Assembly (NCBI GenBank): GCA_028726605.1
Contig: JAQYPV010000015.1
Span: forward strand, 28,513-92,512
Source: Peptoniphilaceae bacterium
Lineage (GTDB): Bacteria; Bacillota; Clostridia; Tissierellales; Peptoniphilaceae
Direction of reading: 5' to 3'
DNA: 64,000 bases
The notes beneath the pieces were generated by a model. The model searched no databases, was not told the DNA's origin, and saw only the letters and a list, made by a program, of their open reading frames with translations. Below, one piece after another: positions 15,520 through 23,704 of the stretch. A program made the translations under genes and the position numbers. Each line of letters begins with the position of its first letter. Within the stretch, counting starts at the first letter, position 1.

Positions 15520-17271
15520 TCAGTTGAAGATGCGACGCGCGCCCAAGAAGCGCGAGCTGTAGTACGGCGAGTTAATGGAGTCGTAACGCACCCCGGTCGA
15601 CGGCGTCGACGCGTGAATCATCTGACCGCCGCCCACGTAGATGCCCACGTGACTCACGCCACCCGAACCATTCGTGTCAAAGAACAGGAGATCGCCACAC
15701 TCCAAATTGTCCAGCGAAACCGCATAGCCCCTGTTGAACTGGCTCGCGCTGGAGTGCGGAAGGCTGATGCCCGCCTGGCGATACGCCGCTACCACGAGGC
15801 CCGAGCAGTCGAAGGAGTTCGGACCGGCCGCACCCCAGACATAGGCATCGCCCAGTTTGGACTCGGCGTAATCGAGCACCGACGACAGGCCGCCACTTGA
15901 CCGGGGCTCGCCCTCTTCTTCGTCTTGATCGTCCTCCTCATCCACCTCGTCCGGCTTCTGCTCTTCCTGACCCACCTTCTCGTCATCCAAGAGCGCGCCC
16001 GACACGAAGACCGTCTCGCCGTCCAGGTTGAACTTCACCCAACCGTCGATCTCTTCGCCTTCAATATACGTATTGATCTTCAAGGTCGTCACGGTGTCAA
16101 AATCCAAACCGGGACCCTTGCGCACATTCGAAACGTACTGTAAGTAACCGGAAATCGGATCGCCGCTCCGCTGCGCCGCCTCTTCTTCCGCTTTCTTCTT
16201 GGCCGCCGCTTCCTCTTCCGCCTTCTTTTGAGCCGCCTCGGCCGCTGCCTTCTTCTCCGCTTCCGCCTTGGCCTTCGCCTCAGCCTCCGCTCTTTCAGCC
16301 GCTTCCTTCTCTGCCTTGGCCTTTTCTTCCGCCGCCTTTCGGGCCGCTTCCGCCTCTGCCTTGGCCTTTTCCTCGGCCTCTTTCTCGCGACGTACGCGGT
16401 TGACCTCTTCCTGCTCCTCCGCTTCCGCCTCGTTCAGTTCTATTAAGAATTCGCTCTTGACAAAGCCACTTAAGCCCTCAGCATCATCAAACGACACCCA
16501 GCCGTCCTTCAACGTGCCGCGCACCACCTCGTCTTGCACTAAAACGGACAACACCGATGCCTCAGTCGACGCATCACTGCGCACGTTGAGCGCTTCCGGC
16601 CGTACCTTGCCGATGAAATCCCGCGCCGGTTCCGCCTCTTCAGGCTCTTCCGTCGCGTCGGGCTCTTCATCCGCCGTCTCCGCAGCCGGGTCTTCTTCGA
16701 CCACGACGTCGGTCTCAAATGTCAGATTCGACGAACCCAATGCCTCCTCAGTATCCGGTGCTTCCGTCTCTTGATTCTTCTGCGCAACCGCCTGTTGTTT
16801 GATCTCGATGATGGGATTTTGGGAAGTTTCTGCTTGCGTCGGGGCAGGATTCTCGTCGTCCTCCGGCTCCTCCACCGGCGAAACGAAACGATCCATTTGG
16901 CTCGGGTCTTGCACGGGGGCGTCCTTCTCTGGGAGACGCTGTCCCTCCACCACCGGCTCGGCCGCAAACTCTAACGCCCCGCCGATGACGTATTCCACTT
17001 TCTGCGCGACATCGTAATGCACTTTCTGCTCTGGCAGGCTCTCCGCCATCTGCGCGGCCTGCTGCTTCGTCTCGTCTTCTGTCGTCTCGATGTCGGCTTT
17101 ACTCTGTGCCTGTTTGTTCCGAGCTTCCTGCACCGTCGCATTGAAACGCGCCGTCAAGTCTTTGGAAATGTGCTCCGCCTGCGAAGACTCGATATCTAAA
17201 AATTGTGTGGCGGCGAGCACGCCGGCTGCCCCTACTACGCCGACGACTGCACCTAATCGCTTCTTATCCAC
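15520..17271 (-). CDS. Secreted NlpC/P60 peptidoglycan endopeptidase with two SH3 domains
   Basis: 583 residues. An N-terminal hydrophobic segment (residues about 6-23) acts as signal or anchor. Then come an acidic Pro/Glu-rich region, a bacterial SH3 domain (about 218-280, ALNVRSDAS), a long Lys/Ala/Glu coiled-coil (about 283-370), a second SH3 domain (about 375-433, SNVRKGPG), an acidic spacer, and a C-terminal NlpC/P60 domain with Cys489 (FDCSGLV), His541 (SHVGIY) and His553 (MIHAS). It should cleave D-Glu-diaminoacid bonds in wall peptides, like CwlO/LytE-type hydrolases. It has a strong own promoter and a WalR-like box, which fits wall-stress control. Confidence 0.93.
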   Translation of the reverse strand: MDKKRLGAVVGVVGAAGVLAATQFLDIESSQAEHISKDLTARFNATVQEARNKQAQSKADIETTEDETKQQAAQMAESLPEQKVHYDVAQKVEYVIGGALEFAAEPVVEGQRLPEKDAPVQDPSQMDRFVSPVEEPEDDENPAPTQAETSQNPIIEIKQQAVAQKNQETEAPDTEEALGSSNLTFETDVVVEEDPAAETADEEPDATEEPEEAEPARDFIGKVRPEALNVRSDASTEASVLSVLVQDEVVRGTLKDGWVSFDDAEGLSGFVKSEFLIELNEAEAEEQEEVNRVRREKEAEEKAKAEAEAARKAAEEKAKAEKEAAERAEAEAKAKAEAEKKAAAEAAQKKAEEEAAAKKKAEEEAAQRSGDPISGYLQYVSNVRKGPGLDFDTVTTLKINTYIEGEEIDGWVKFNLDGETVFVSGALLDDEKVGQEEQKPDEVDEEDDQDEEEGEPRSSGGLSSVLDYAESKLGDAYVWGAAGPNSFDCSGLVVAAYRQAGISLPHSSASQFNRGYAVSLDNLECGDLLFFDTNGSGGVSHVGIYVGGGQMIHASTPSTGVRYDSINSPYYSSRFLGARRIFN

Positions 17272-17336
17272 ATCTTCCCCCTTTTCGGAGTGACTACCAT
17301 CCCTTTAGTCACTGTAACGATTGTAACCTAAGAAGG

Positions 17337-17365
17337 ATTGTAAATGGATCGACACGATTTGTCAA
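17337..17365 (-). promoter_or_regulatory. Promoter of the NlpC/P60 gene
   Basis: Minus strand TTGACA, 17-nt spacer, TACAAT. Downstream, GTGACTA...TAGTCAC makes a 7-bp hairpin in the leader before the SD AAGGGGGAAG. Confidence 0.88.
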
Positions 17366-17370
17366 TACTT

Positions 17371-17387
17371 GTTACAAAATTATTACA
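17371..17387 (-). promoter_or_regulatory. WalR(YycF)-like operator
   Basis: Minus strand TGTAAT-AATTT-TGTAAC fits the published WalR consensus TGTWAH-N5-TGTWAH exactly and ends 5 bp before the -35 box, an activator position. Assignment rests on the consensus and on the target being a wall hydrolase. Confidence 0.65.
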
Positions 17388-17463
17388 AGGCGAAAACCGC
17401 CAAATTTCAACGATGAAAAGGATTCGCGGAGGGCTTGAGTGTTCCAGAAATGTCCCCTTTGTG

Positions 17464-17616
17464 CCATCGCGTTCCAGCCCATCACATTGGCGACCCCGCC
17501 GTCGACGCACATCACCGATCCGCCTCCTTTGAGTCGACACGTTTCACCCGTCACATCGGCGATCCCGCCGTCGACGCGCATCACCGATTCACCTCTTTTG
17601 GATCACCGCGTTCCAC
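17464..17616. repeat. 69-bp tandem repeat starting in the 3' end of truA
   Basis: Two clear copies (CACATTGGCGACCCCGCCGT... and CACATCGGCGATCCCGCCGT..., 69 bp apart) plus a third partial copy that forms the last 10 or so codons and the stop of truA. Read from truA, each unit contains GTCGACGGCGGGRTCGCC. Not coding beyond the truA stop as far as I can see. Confidence 0.8.
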
Positions 17617-18357
17617 TCCCACGGGTTCGACGTAGTCGACGCGCACGAGCGTCAATCCCTGCGGCGGCGCGGCGAAGAACAGCGGGTGATCGCTCCCCTG
17701 CGCGAGAGCCCGCGCCACTTGTCGCTCACTCACCTCGCCTCGGCCGACGGAGAGCAGCGCCCCCACCATCATGCGCACCTGGCGGCGCAAAAACCCATTG
17801 CCCGTAAACGTAAACGCCATCCGGCTCCCCTCGCGCTCCAGCGTCACATCCCGTAACATCCGCCGCGTCGTGTCCGTCTGCGTGTACATGGCAAACGCCG
17901 AAACGTCGTGCTCCCCGAGAAAGAGCGCCGCCGCCTGCTGCATCGCCGCCCAGTCGAGGGCAAAGTCGTAGTGAAAACACAGGTGACGGTACTGCGGGTA
18001 GAGCACGCCGTTTTCCACGAGATAGCGATACGTCGTCCAGTGGTCCGCAAAGCGCGCGTGAAACTGGGGCGACACCGCCTCCGACGAGATGATGGCGAGG
18101 TCGTCCGGCAAGAGCGCATTGAGCCGTTTGGCGAACGCCCCCGCCGGCATATTGAGATGCGTCAGGAAATTGGCACATTGACCCGTCGCGTGGACGCCGC
18201 TGTCCGTCCGCCCTGCGGCGATGAGCCGCGTCTTGCGCCCCGTCATCGTGTCCAGCGCCTCACCCAGGACGCCGGCCACCGTCCGTCGCCCCTGCTGCGC
18301 CTGATATCCTTCAAAATGCGTGCCGTCATAGGCCATGTGTAAGAGGATGTTCTGCAT
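17581..18357 (-). CDS. truA: tRNA pseudouridine(38-40) synthase
   Basis: 258 residues. Catalytic Asp52 lies in AAGRTDSGVHA, with the family segments FHARFADHWTTYRYLV and FLRRQVRMMVGAL. It modifies the anticodon stem-loop of many tRNAs. Its place directly after ecfT follows the usual Firmicute order ecfA1-ecfA2-ecfT-truA. The last 10 residues (GVERGDPKEVNR) come from a 69-bp DNA repeat that continues beyond the stop. Confidence 0.96.
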   Translation of the reverse strand: MQNILLHMAYDGTHFEGYQAQQGRRTVAGVLGEALDTMTGRKTRLIAAGRTDSGVHATGQCANFLTHLNMPAGAFAKRLNALLPDDLAIISSEAVSPQFHARFADHWTTYRYLVENGVLYPQYRHLCFHYDFALDWAAMQQAAALFLGEHDVSAFAMYTQTDTTRRMLRDVTLEREGSRMAFTFTGNGFLRRQVRMMVGALLSVGRGEVSERQVARALAQGSDHPLFFAAPPQGLTLVRVDYVEPVGVERGDPKEVNR

Positions 18358-18367
18358 ACGCTAACCG

Positions 18368-19159
18368 TCAGAAGAAGAAGCAGAGCACAACGAAGAACGC
18401 CAGCGTGGCGATGAAGACGACCCTGTCGCGCGGCTTCATGACGAGGGGATTGAGGCGCGTGCGGTGTTCGCTGCCCGTGTAGCAACGCGCCTCCATGGCC
18501 ACGCCCAACTCATCCGCCCGCGTGATGGCGTTCAAAAACAGCGGCACGAAGAGCGGAATCATGGCCTTCGCGCGCTCGATGATGTTGCCCGACTCAAAGT
18601 CCGCTCCCCGCGCCTTCTGCGCCCGCATGATCTTGTCCGTCTCGTCGAACAGCGTCGGAATGAACCGGAGCGCGATGGAGATCATCATCGCGATGACCTG
18701 CGAAGGGAAGTGGACCACGCGCAGCGGGGAGAGCAGCGCGGCGATGCCATCCGTCAGCTCCAGTGGACTCGTCGTGAGCGTCAGGATGCTCGTGCCGATC
18801 ACCAGGAGCACGAGGCGAATGGCGATGAACGTGGCGCGCAGGAGGCCTTCCTCGGTGAATTTAATGAACCCGAGCGAAAACAGCACATGCCCCGGCGTGA
18901 AGATCACGTTGATGAAGAACGTGAACAACAGGATGATGAAGATGGGCTTCAGGCCCTTCAAGAGCCGCATGAGGGGAATCTGCGCCACGAGCGTCACGCA
19001 CAGCACCGACACTGTGAGAATGGCATAGCCCGTGAACGTCTCAATCAGAAACGCCGCCACCATAAACGCCAGGACGATCAGCAATTTGATGCGCGCATCC
19101 AGCGTGTGCACGGGCGAGTCGCCGGGCAAGTACTGCCCGATCGTAATCCGGTTGTTCAT
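18368..19159 (-). CDS. ecfT: Energy-coupling factor transporter transmembrane protein EcfT
   Basis: 263-residue scaffold subunit of group II ECF vitamin transporters; it couples the ATPases to exchangeable S components. Five or so membrane spans, with the two Ala-Arg coupling motifs seen as AQKARGADFE and AMEARCYTG. The start overlaps the end of the EcfA gene by 4 bp (ATGA), so it is translationally coupled. A folate-type S component with a THF riboswitch is encoded at 54.6-55.5 kb and is a likely client. Confidence 0.95.
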   Translation of the reverse strand: MNNRITIGQYLPGDSPVHTLDARIKLLIVLAFMVAAFLIETFTGYAILTVSVLCVTLVAQIPLMRLLKGLKPIFIILLFTFFINVIFTPGHVLFSLGFIKFTEEGLLRATFIAIRLVLLVIGTSILTLTTSPLELTDGIAALLSPLRVVHFPSQVIAMMISIALRFIPTLFDETDKIMRAQKARGADFESGNIIERAKAMIPLFVPLFLNAITRADELGVAMEARCYTGSEHRTRLNPLVMKPRDRVVFIATLAFFVVLCFFF

Positions 19160-21051
19160 GCGTCCTCCCCGGCGTACTTCGCCAAATACCGATCCAGCGC
19201 GTCCACTGCCTCATCCACCGTGATGGCCGTGTCCTCCACTGGGAGACCGTCCTCTTTCAGATCCTGCATGAGCGCCGTCACCTGCGGCACCGACAACCCC
19301 ATATCCTCCAATTCCGCGCGACGGTGGAAGATCTCATGCGGCGTACCGTCCATGACCACCCGCCCGGCGTCCACCACCAAGATGCGATTGGCCTGCTCAG
19401 CGATGTCCTCCATGGAGTGCGTCACCAGCACGATCGTGAGTTCCGGATTTTCCTCGTACAACCTGCGAATCGTCGCCAGAATCTCGTTGCGACCCTGGGG
19501 GTCCAGACCCGCCGTCGGTTCGTCCAACACCAGATAGCGCGGACGCAACGCCAGCACTCCCGCAATGGCCACGCGCCGCTTCTGCCCGCCCGAAATCTCA
19601 AACGGCGACTTATCCTTCTTCGTCTCGTAGTCCAAGCCCACCGACGCCATCGCCCATCGCACCCGCTCGTCGATCTCCTCGTCGGACAATTTGAGGTTCT
19701 TGGGTCCGAAGGCGATGTCCTTGTAAATGGTCTCCTCGAACAGCTGATCCTCCGGATACTGGAAGACGAGTCCCACCTGCTGACGGAGCCTGCGCAAGTC
19801 CGCCTTCGGCGCCGTCGTCGTGATGTCTCCCACCGTGAGTGTCCCCTCCTGCGGGATGTTCAAGCCGTTCATGTGCTGCACGAGCGTGGATTTGCCCGAA
19901 CCCGTGTGCCCGATGAGTCCGATGTACTCGTGCTCGTGGATGGTGAGGTTGATGCGGTCCAGCGCCTTCACCGGGTTCTTCGTGCCGTAGCCGTAATAGA
20001 AGGACATCTCCCGAAAGACCATGTCCTGTGCGCCTGTTTCGTCCGGCGCCATAACGGCGTGCGCGCCATCTTGAGAAACGCCCCGCTCTCCCTCCCCCGG
20101 GTTGGCGTCCGACGTGGCCATGTCTTGCACCGTCTCGTTCGGCAGCCCCGCTGCCACCCCTTCGATGGCCGCCACCAATTCCGGAATCGTCAACACGTCA
20201 TCGGGCAGGTCGTAGCCGCGGCGATTCAGGACGTGTGCCACCTCCGTCACCTGCGGCACGTCGAGCTCCAAGCGGCGCATGGTCTCCACGTCGCGGAAGA
20301 TCTCGCGCGGCCGCCCTTCGAGCGCAATACGCCCCTCGTCCAACACCACGATGCGGTCCGCCGCAACGGCTTCCTCCATATTGTGCGTGATGAGCAAGAT
20401 GGTCTTGTGCGCCTCGCGGTTGAGCCGCAAGATGGTGTCGATGATCTCGCGGCGGCCGACGGGATCCAGCATGGCCGTGGGCTCGTCCAGGATGATGCAC
20501 TCCGGCAGCATCGCCAGTACTCCGGCAATGGCCACGCGCTGCTTCTGCCCACCTGAAAGTTTGTACGGCTCGCGACGCTTGTACTGCGTCATATCCACGA
20601 GTTCCAGCGCGCGATCCACCCGATGGCGCAGTTCCGGATTGGGAATGCCCAAGTTCTCCGGCCCAAACGCCACGTCTTCTTCTACGATGGACGCCACCAT
20701 CTGGTTATCCGGATTTTGAAAGACCATCCCGCAGTGCGCCCGAATCTCCCACAGGTACTGTTCGTCCGCCGTGTCCATGCCCAAGATGCGGATGGACCCC
20801 TTGCGCGGAAGGAGTTGGGCATTCAAGAGCCGCGCCAGCGTCGACTTGCCCGACCCGTTGTGCCCCAGGAGCGCGATGAATTCGCCCTCCTGCACGGTGA
20901 GATTCACGTCGTGCAGCACATCCCGCGCCACTTCCCCCTCATATGCCGGATACGCGAACGAGAGGTCCTGTACCTCAATCACGGGGCGTCTATTCACTGG
21001 CGTCGTCTCTTCGGTCTTTGCCTCGTCGAGCGTCCCCATTTTCTGCTCCAT
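19156..21051 (-). CDS. Fused ECF transporter ATPase EcfA1-EcfA2
   Basis: 631 residues carrying two complete ABC ATPase domains in one chain. Domain 1 (about 25-280): Walker A GHNGSGKST, Q-loop FQNPDNQ, signature LSGGQKQR, Walker B CIILDEPTAMLD (EcfA1 type). A linker of about 60 residues rich in Glu/Gly/Ala follows. Domain 2 (about 345-600): FSYYYG-like entry, GHTGSGKST, FQYPEDQLF, ISGGQKRR, YLVLDEPTAGLD (EcfA2 type). In most Firmicutes these are two genes. The ATG at 21051 follows GGAAGGACGAAG and is preferred to the one five codons earlier. Powers vitamin uptake with EcfT. Confidence 0.94.
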   Translation of the reverse strand: MEQKMGTLDEAKTEETTPVNRRPVIEVQDLSFAYPAYEGEVARDVLHDVNLTVQEGEFIALLGHNGSGKSTLARLLNAQLLPRKGSIRILGMDTADEQYLWEIRAHCGMVFQNPDNQMVASIVEEDVAFGPENLGIPNPELRHRVDRALELVDMTQYKRREPYKLSGGQKQRVAIAGVLAMLPECIILDEPTAMLDPVGRREIIDTILRLNREAHKTILLITHNMEEAVAADRIVVLDEGRIALEGRPREIFRDVETMRRLELDVPQVTEVAHVLNRRGYDLPDDVLTIPELVAAIEGVAAGLPNETVQDMATSDANPGEGERGVSQDGAHAVMAPDETGAQDMVFREMSFYYGYGTKNPVKALDRINLTIHEHEYIGLIGHTGSGKSTLVQHMNGLNIPQEGTLTVGDITTTAPKADLRRLRQQVGLVFQYPEDQLFEETIYKDIAFGPKNLKLSDEEIDERVRWAMASVGLDYETKKDKSPFEISGGQKRRVAIAGVLALRPRYLVLDEPTAGLDPQGRNEILATIRRLYEENPELTIVLVTHSMEDIAEQANRILVVDAGRVVMDGTPHEIFHRRAELEDMGLSVPQVTALMQDLKEDGLPVEDTAITVDEAVDALDRYLAKYAGEDA

Positions 21052-21079
21052 CTTCGTCCTTCCCATTGCTGTTCAAAGA

Positions 21080-21111
21080 AAGACCACCCTCGCTTCGCGA
21101 GAGTGGTCCGC
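21080..21111 (-). terminator. Terminator after the L,D-transpeptidase gene
   Basis: Minus strand GACCACTCTCGC, GAA, GCGAGGGTGGTC then TTTCTTTG: 12-bp near-perfect stem, modest T-run. It lies just before the EcfA gene, so it may also limit readthrough into the ecf operon. Confidence 0.75.
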
Positions 21112-21145
21112 CAAGTCTGTTCTATTGTATCGGAGATGCGTCAAA

Positions 21146-22546
21146 TTAGAAAGTGTCTTCCGCCGGAGAATAGTTGGTGCTGGACTCATAGATGACCACA
21201 GGCGTGCCGTTTCTGTAGTTGTCGTAGATGAACTTGGCTGTCTTCAAATTGAGGTTGATGCACCCGTTCGACCCGTTGTGGATGTACTCCGTACCGCCGA
21301 AACGCTCCACCCACGAGGCATCGTGCATCCCCACCCCGCCGTAGTTGACCGGCATCCAGTACTTCACCGGTGAATTGTACGGCGTGCCATCTTTATAGTG
21401 ACCGTTCAGCGTGCGGTCCTCCTCGCGGCTCCAGATCATGTTCACGCCGCGCGGGGTCTCGTTGTAGTCGTTCACCTTGCCAGTCTTGATGGCCGCATCG
21501 TAGATGAGTTCTCCGTCCTTGTACGCCCACAGGTGCTGACGGGACAGGTCGATTTCGATGTAGGTGTCGCCGATGTCGTTCTGTTCGCCGCGCGCCATCC
21601 CTTCGTTGAGGTAGACTGCCTCCGCCTCCTGGGACCCGCCCTTCTGTAGCAGCTCCTTCAAGACGTTCACGGTCTCATCCACGTCCATGCGCCAGCCGTA
21701 GATGCCGGGCGGCACCTCCACCGTGCCCTCGCCCGTCGTCTCAAACGTGCGCGTGGTGCCATACGTGTCCGTCTCGATGGCCATATCGCGCACCCAGTCG
21801 CGTAACCCTTGCGGATTCAAGGCGTAGCCGTCATCCGTCGGCTCCAGTAAGGCGATCATCTCCTTCGGCCCAAACGTGTAGGTCTTGCTCCCCATGGGAA
21901 ACGACACCGTGGCTTTGAGATACTGGTTAATCTGATCCGCTTCGGCCGTTAACGTGGCGTCGTCCTTGAGCACTTTGGGATTCTCGTAGAGCGCTTCCAC
22001 GGAGACTTCCCGCTCCGAGCCGCGCAACGCCTCCAGCACCAAACTCTTGAGTTCCGCCATGTCGAACGACGCCCCGCGCTTTTCGGGCTCCACGCGCGCT
22101 CCCGTCTCTTCAATGACGAGTTTGGCGTCTTCCGGCTTCGCCCCGTTTGGGTCAAAGCCGCCCTCGATGAGGCGTTTCTCTAACGCCTTTTCGTCCACGC
22201 TGCGCGTGTAGTCCACGGTGTACGCATGCTCGCCAAACACTTCCACGGGCCAGCGCCACGCCGACGGCTGCTCCGGTATCGCTCCGGTGACGTCGTAGTG
22301 AATGCCCAAATCCGCTTCGCTGAGCGCCACCTGCGCCCCGTCGCGACCGGTGAACGTCACCACCTCCTCGCTCGGCGCCATCATCGCAAAGCGCTCCACG
22401 GATTCTCCACCGCGCGCCTCGCCGTTCACGGTAGTGCGCGGGTAGGTGTTCTTGGAAAAATGCATCACGCCAAAGAGGTATCCCCCGAGTACGACGAGCA
22501 AAACCAATCCGACCATGACCCATTTCTTTGCGGATTTTTTCTCCAT
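21146..22546 (-). CDS. L,D-transpeptidase (YkuD) with N-terminal PG-binding-type domain
   Basis: 466 residues, one N-terminal membrane anchor (about 9-30), then a region of the peptidoglycan-binding-4/VanW-associated type (about 60-330), then a YkuD catalytic domain (about 340-460). The catalytic motif is HNGSNGCINL with His423 and Cys429. It would make 3-3 cross-links or attach proteins to the wall outside the membrane and is beta-lactam-insensitive in most family members. Lies 36 bp downstream of the CDF transporter, same strand. Confidence 0.92.
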   Translation of the reverse strand: MEKKSAKKWVMVGLVLLVVLGGYLFGVMHFSKNTYPRTTVNGEARGGESVERFAMMAPSEEVVTFTGRDGAQVALSEADLGIHYDVTGAIPEQPSAWRWPVEVFGEHAYTVDYTRSVDEKALEKRLIEGGFDPNGAKPEDAKLVIEETGARVEPEKRGASFDMAELKSLVLEALRGSEREVSVEALYENPKVLKDDATLTAEADQINQYLKATVSFPMGSKTYTFGPKEMIALLEPTDDGYALNPQGLRDWVRDMAIETDTYGTTRTFETTGEGTVEVPPGIYGWRMDVDETVNVLKELLQKGGSQEAEAVYLNEGMARGEQNDIGDTYIEIDLSRQHLWAYKDGELIYDAAIKTGKVNDYNETPRGVNMIWSREEDRTLNGHYKDGTPYNSPVKYWMPVNYGGVGMHDASWVERFGGTEYIHNGSNGCINLNLKTAKFIYDNYRNGTPVVIYESSTNYSPAEDTF

Positions 22547-22582
22547 GCTCGACCCCTTTCGATTCGTCTCGACCCTTACGAC

Positions 22583-23704
22583 CTACGACCGTACCGCCAT
22601 GTCGCGGTCCACGGTGACGACGACTTCGTCGCCAGGAAACGCCTCTGCCATCCGGCGATCCAGTTCTGCCTTGACCTTTCGCGTGTCATAGCGACTCTCC
22701 CAGGGCACGACGACGTCGAAGAGCAACTTGCGCCCCTGCGACGTCTGCACCACGCGAAAGTCGTGCATTCCAAACCCTGGGTCGACCTGCTGAACGAGTG
22801 CGAGGACGTGCGCCTGCAACTTGCGAATGGAATCCGTCTGTGGCAACAGCGGATCCATGTGGATCGTAATGTCGATGTCTTTCTGTTCACTGAGTTCCCG
22901 TTCGATGCGGTCCACCAGCTCATGGCTCTCGATGGCAGTGCGCATGCCGTCCACTTCGACGTGGACCGTCACGAAGCGCCGCCTTGGACCGTAATCATGA
23001 ACGATTAAGTCATGAATACCCAAAACGCCGTCGTAATGCATCAGGCGCTCGGTCAGGTCGCTCACAAAGCCCTCGTCCGGCGCCGTGCCGACGAGTTCGT
23101 TGACGTTTTTTTTGAGAATATCCCAGCCATTTTTGGCCACGAGGACGGCCACGAACACCGTGAGGTAGCCGTCGGTGGCCACGTGGATGAGGGGCGCCAA
23201 GGCGAGGGCCACGATGATCGCCAACGTCACCAAAAGGTCGGACTTGGCATCGGCCGCCGCGGCCAGGAGTACGTTGGAGCCGATGCGCTTCCCCACGCGC
23301 GTGTAGTAGACCACCATCCCGGCCTTCACCACTTGGGAGACGAGGAGAATGGCCAACGACAGCGGCGTCATTGCGATCATCTCCGGGTGTCGAATGCCGT
23401 CGATGCCCTGCATCAAGAGCGAAACGGCGACGTAGAGGATGACGAGGCCCACCACGAACGAACTCAGGTACTCAAAGCGCGCGTGTCCGAACGGGTGGCT
23501 GCGGTCCGAAGGCTTTCCGGCGATGACGAAGGTTGCAAACGACACCACCGACGAGAGTGCATCGAAGAGGTTGTTCATCCCATCGCCCACGATGGACGCC
23601 GCCCCCGTGGCGAGGCCGATGAAAATCTTAGAGCCCGCCAGTCCCAGATTGAACAGGAGGCCGATGGCACTGGTGCGCTGTCCTATTTGAGTTCGTTCGT
23701 CCAT
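22583..23704 (-). CDS. Cation diffusion facilitator family metal exporter
   Basis: 373 residues: six membrane spans (about 15-205) and a long cytosolic C-terminal region with two ferredoxin-like metal-sensing segments. Metal site: TM2 NNLFD (N-x3-D) and TM5 DAKSD (D-x3-D). An Asp rather than His in TM5 is the pattern described for manganese-type CDFs such as MntE, so Mn2+ efflux is a reasonable guess. The ATG at 23704 (MDERTQIG) has the better fit to the family; it overlaps the end of the upstream epimerase-like gene by 22 bp. Confidence 0.88.
   Translation of the reverse strand: MDERTQIGQRTSAIGLLFNLGLAGSKIFIGLATGAASIVGDGMNNLFDALSSVVSFATFVIAGKPSDRSHPFGHARFEYLSSFVVGLVILYVAVSLLMQGIDGIRHPEMIAMTPLSLAILLVSQVVKAGMVVYYTRVGKRIGSNVLLAAAADAKSDLLVTLAIIVALALAPLIHVATDGYLTVFVAVLVAKNGWDILKKNVNELVGTAPDEGFVSDLTERLMHYDGVLGIHDLIVHDYGPRRRFVTVHVEVDGMRTAIESHELVDRIERELSEQKDIDITIHMDPLLPQTDSIRKLQAHVLALVQQVDPGFGMHDFRVVQTSQGRKLLFDVVVPWESRYDTRKVKAELDRRMAEAFPGDEVVVTVDRDMAVRS

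Noticed and set aside
19324-20556. 410-residue plus-strand ORF opposite the EcfA fusion
   Set aside because: Arg/His-rich shadow translation without start signals.
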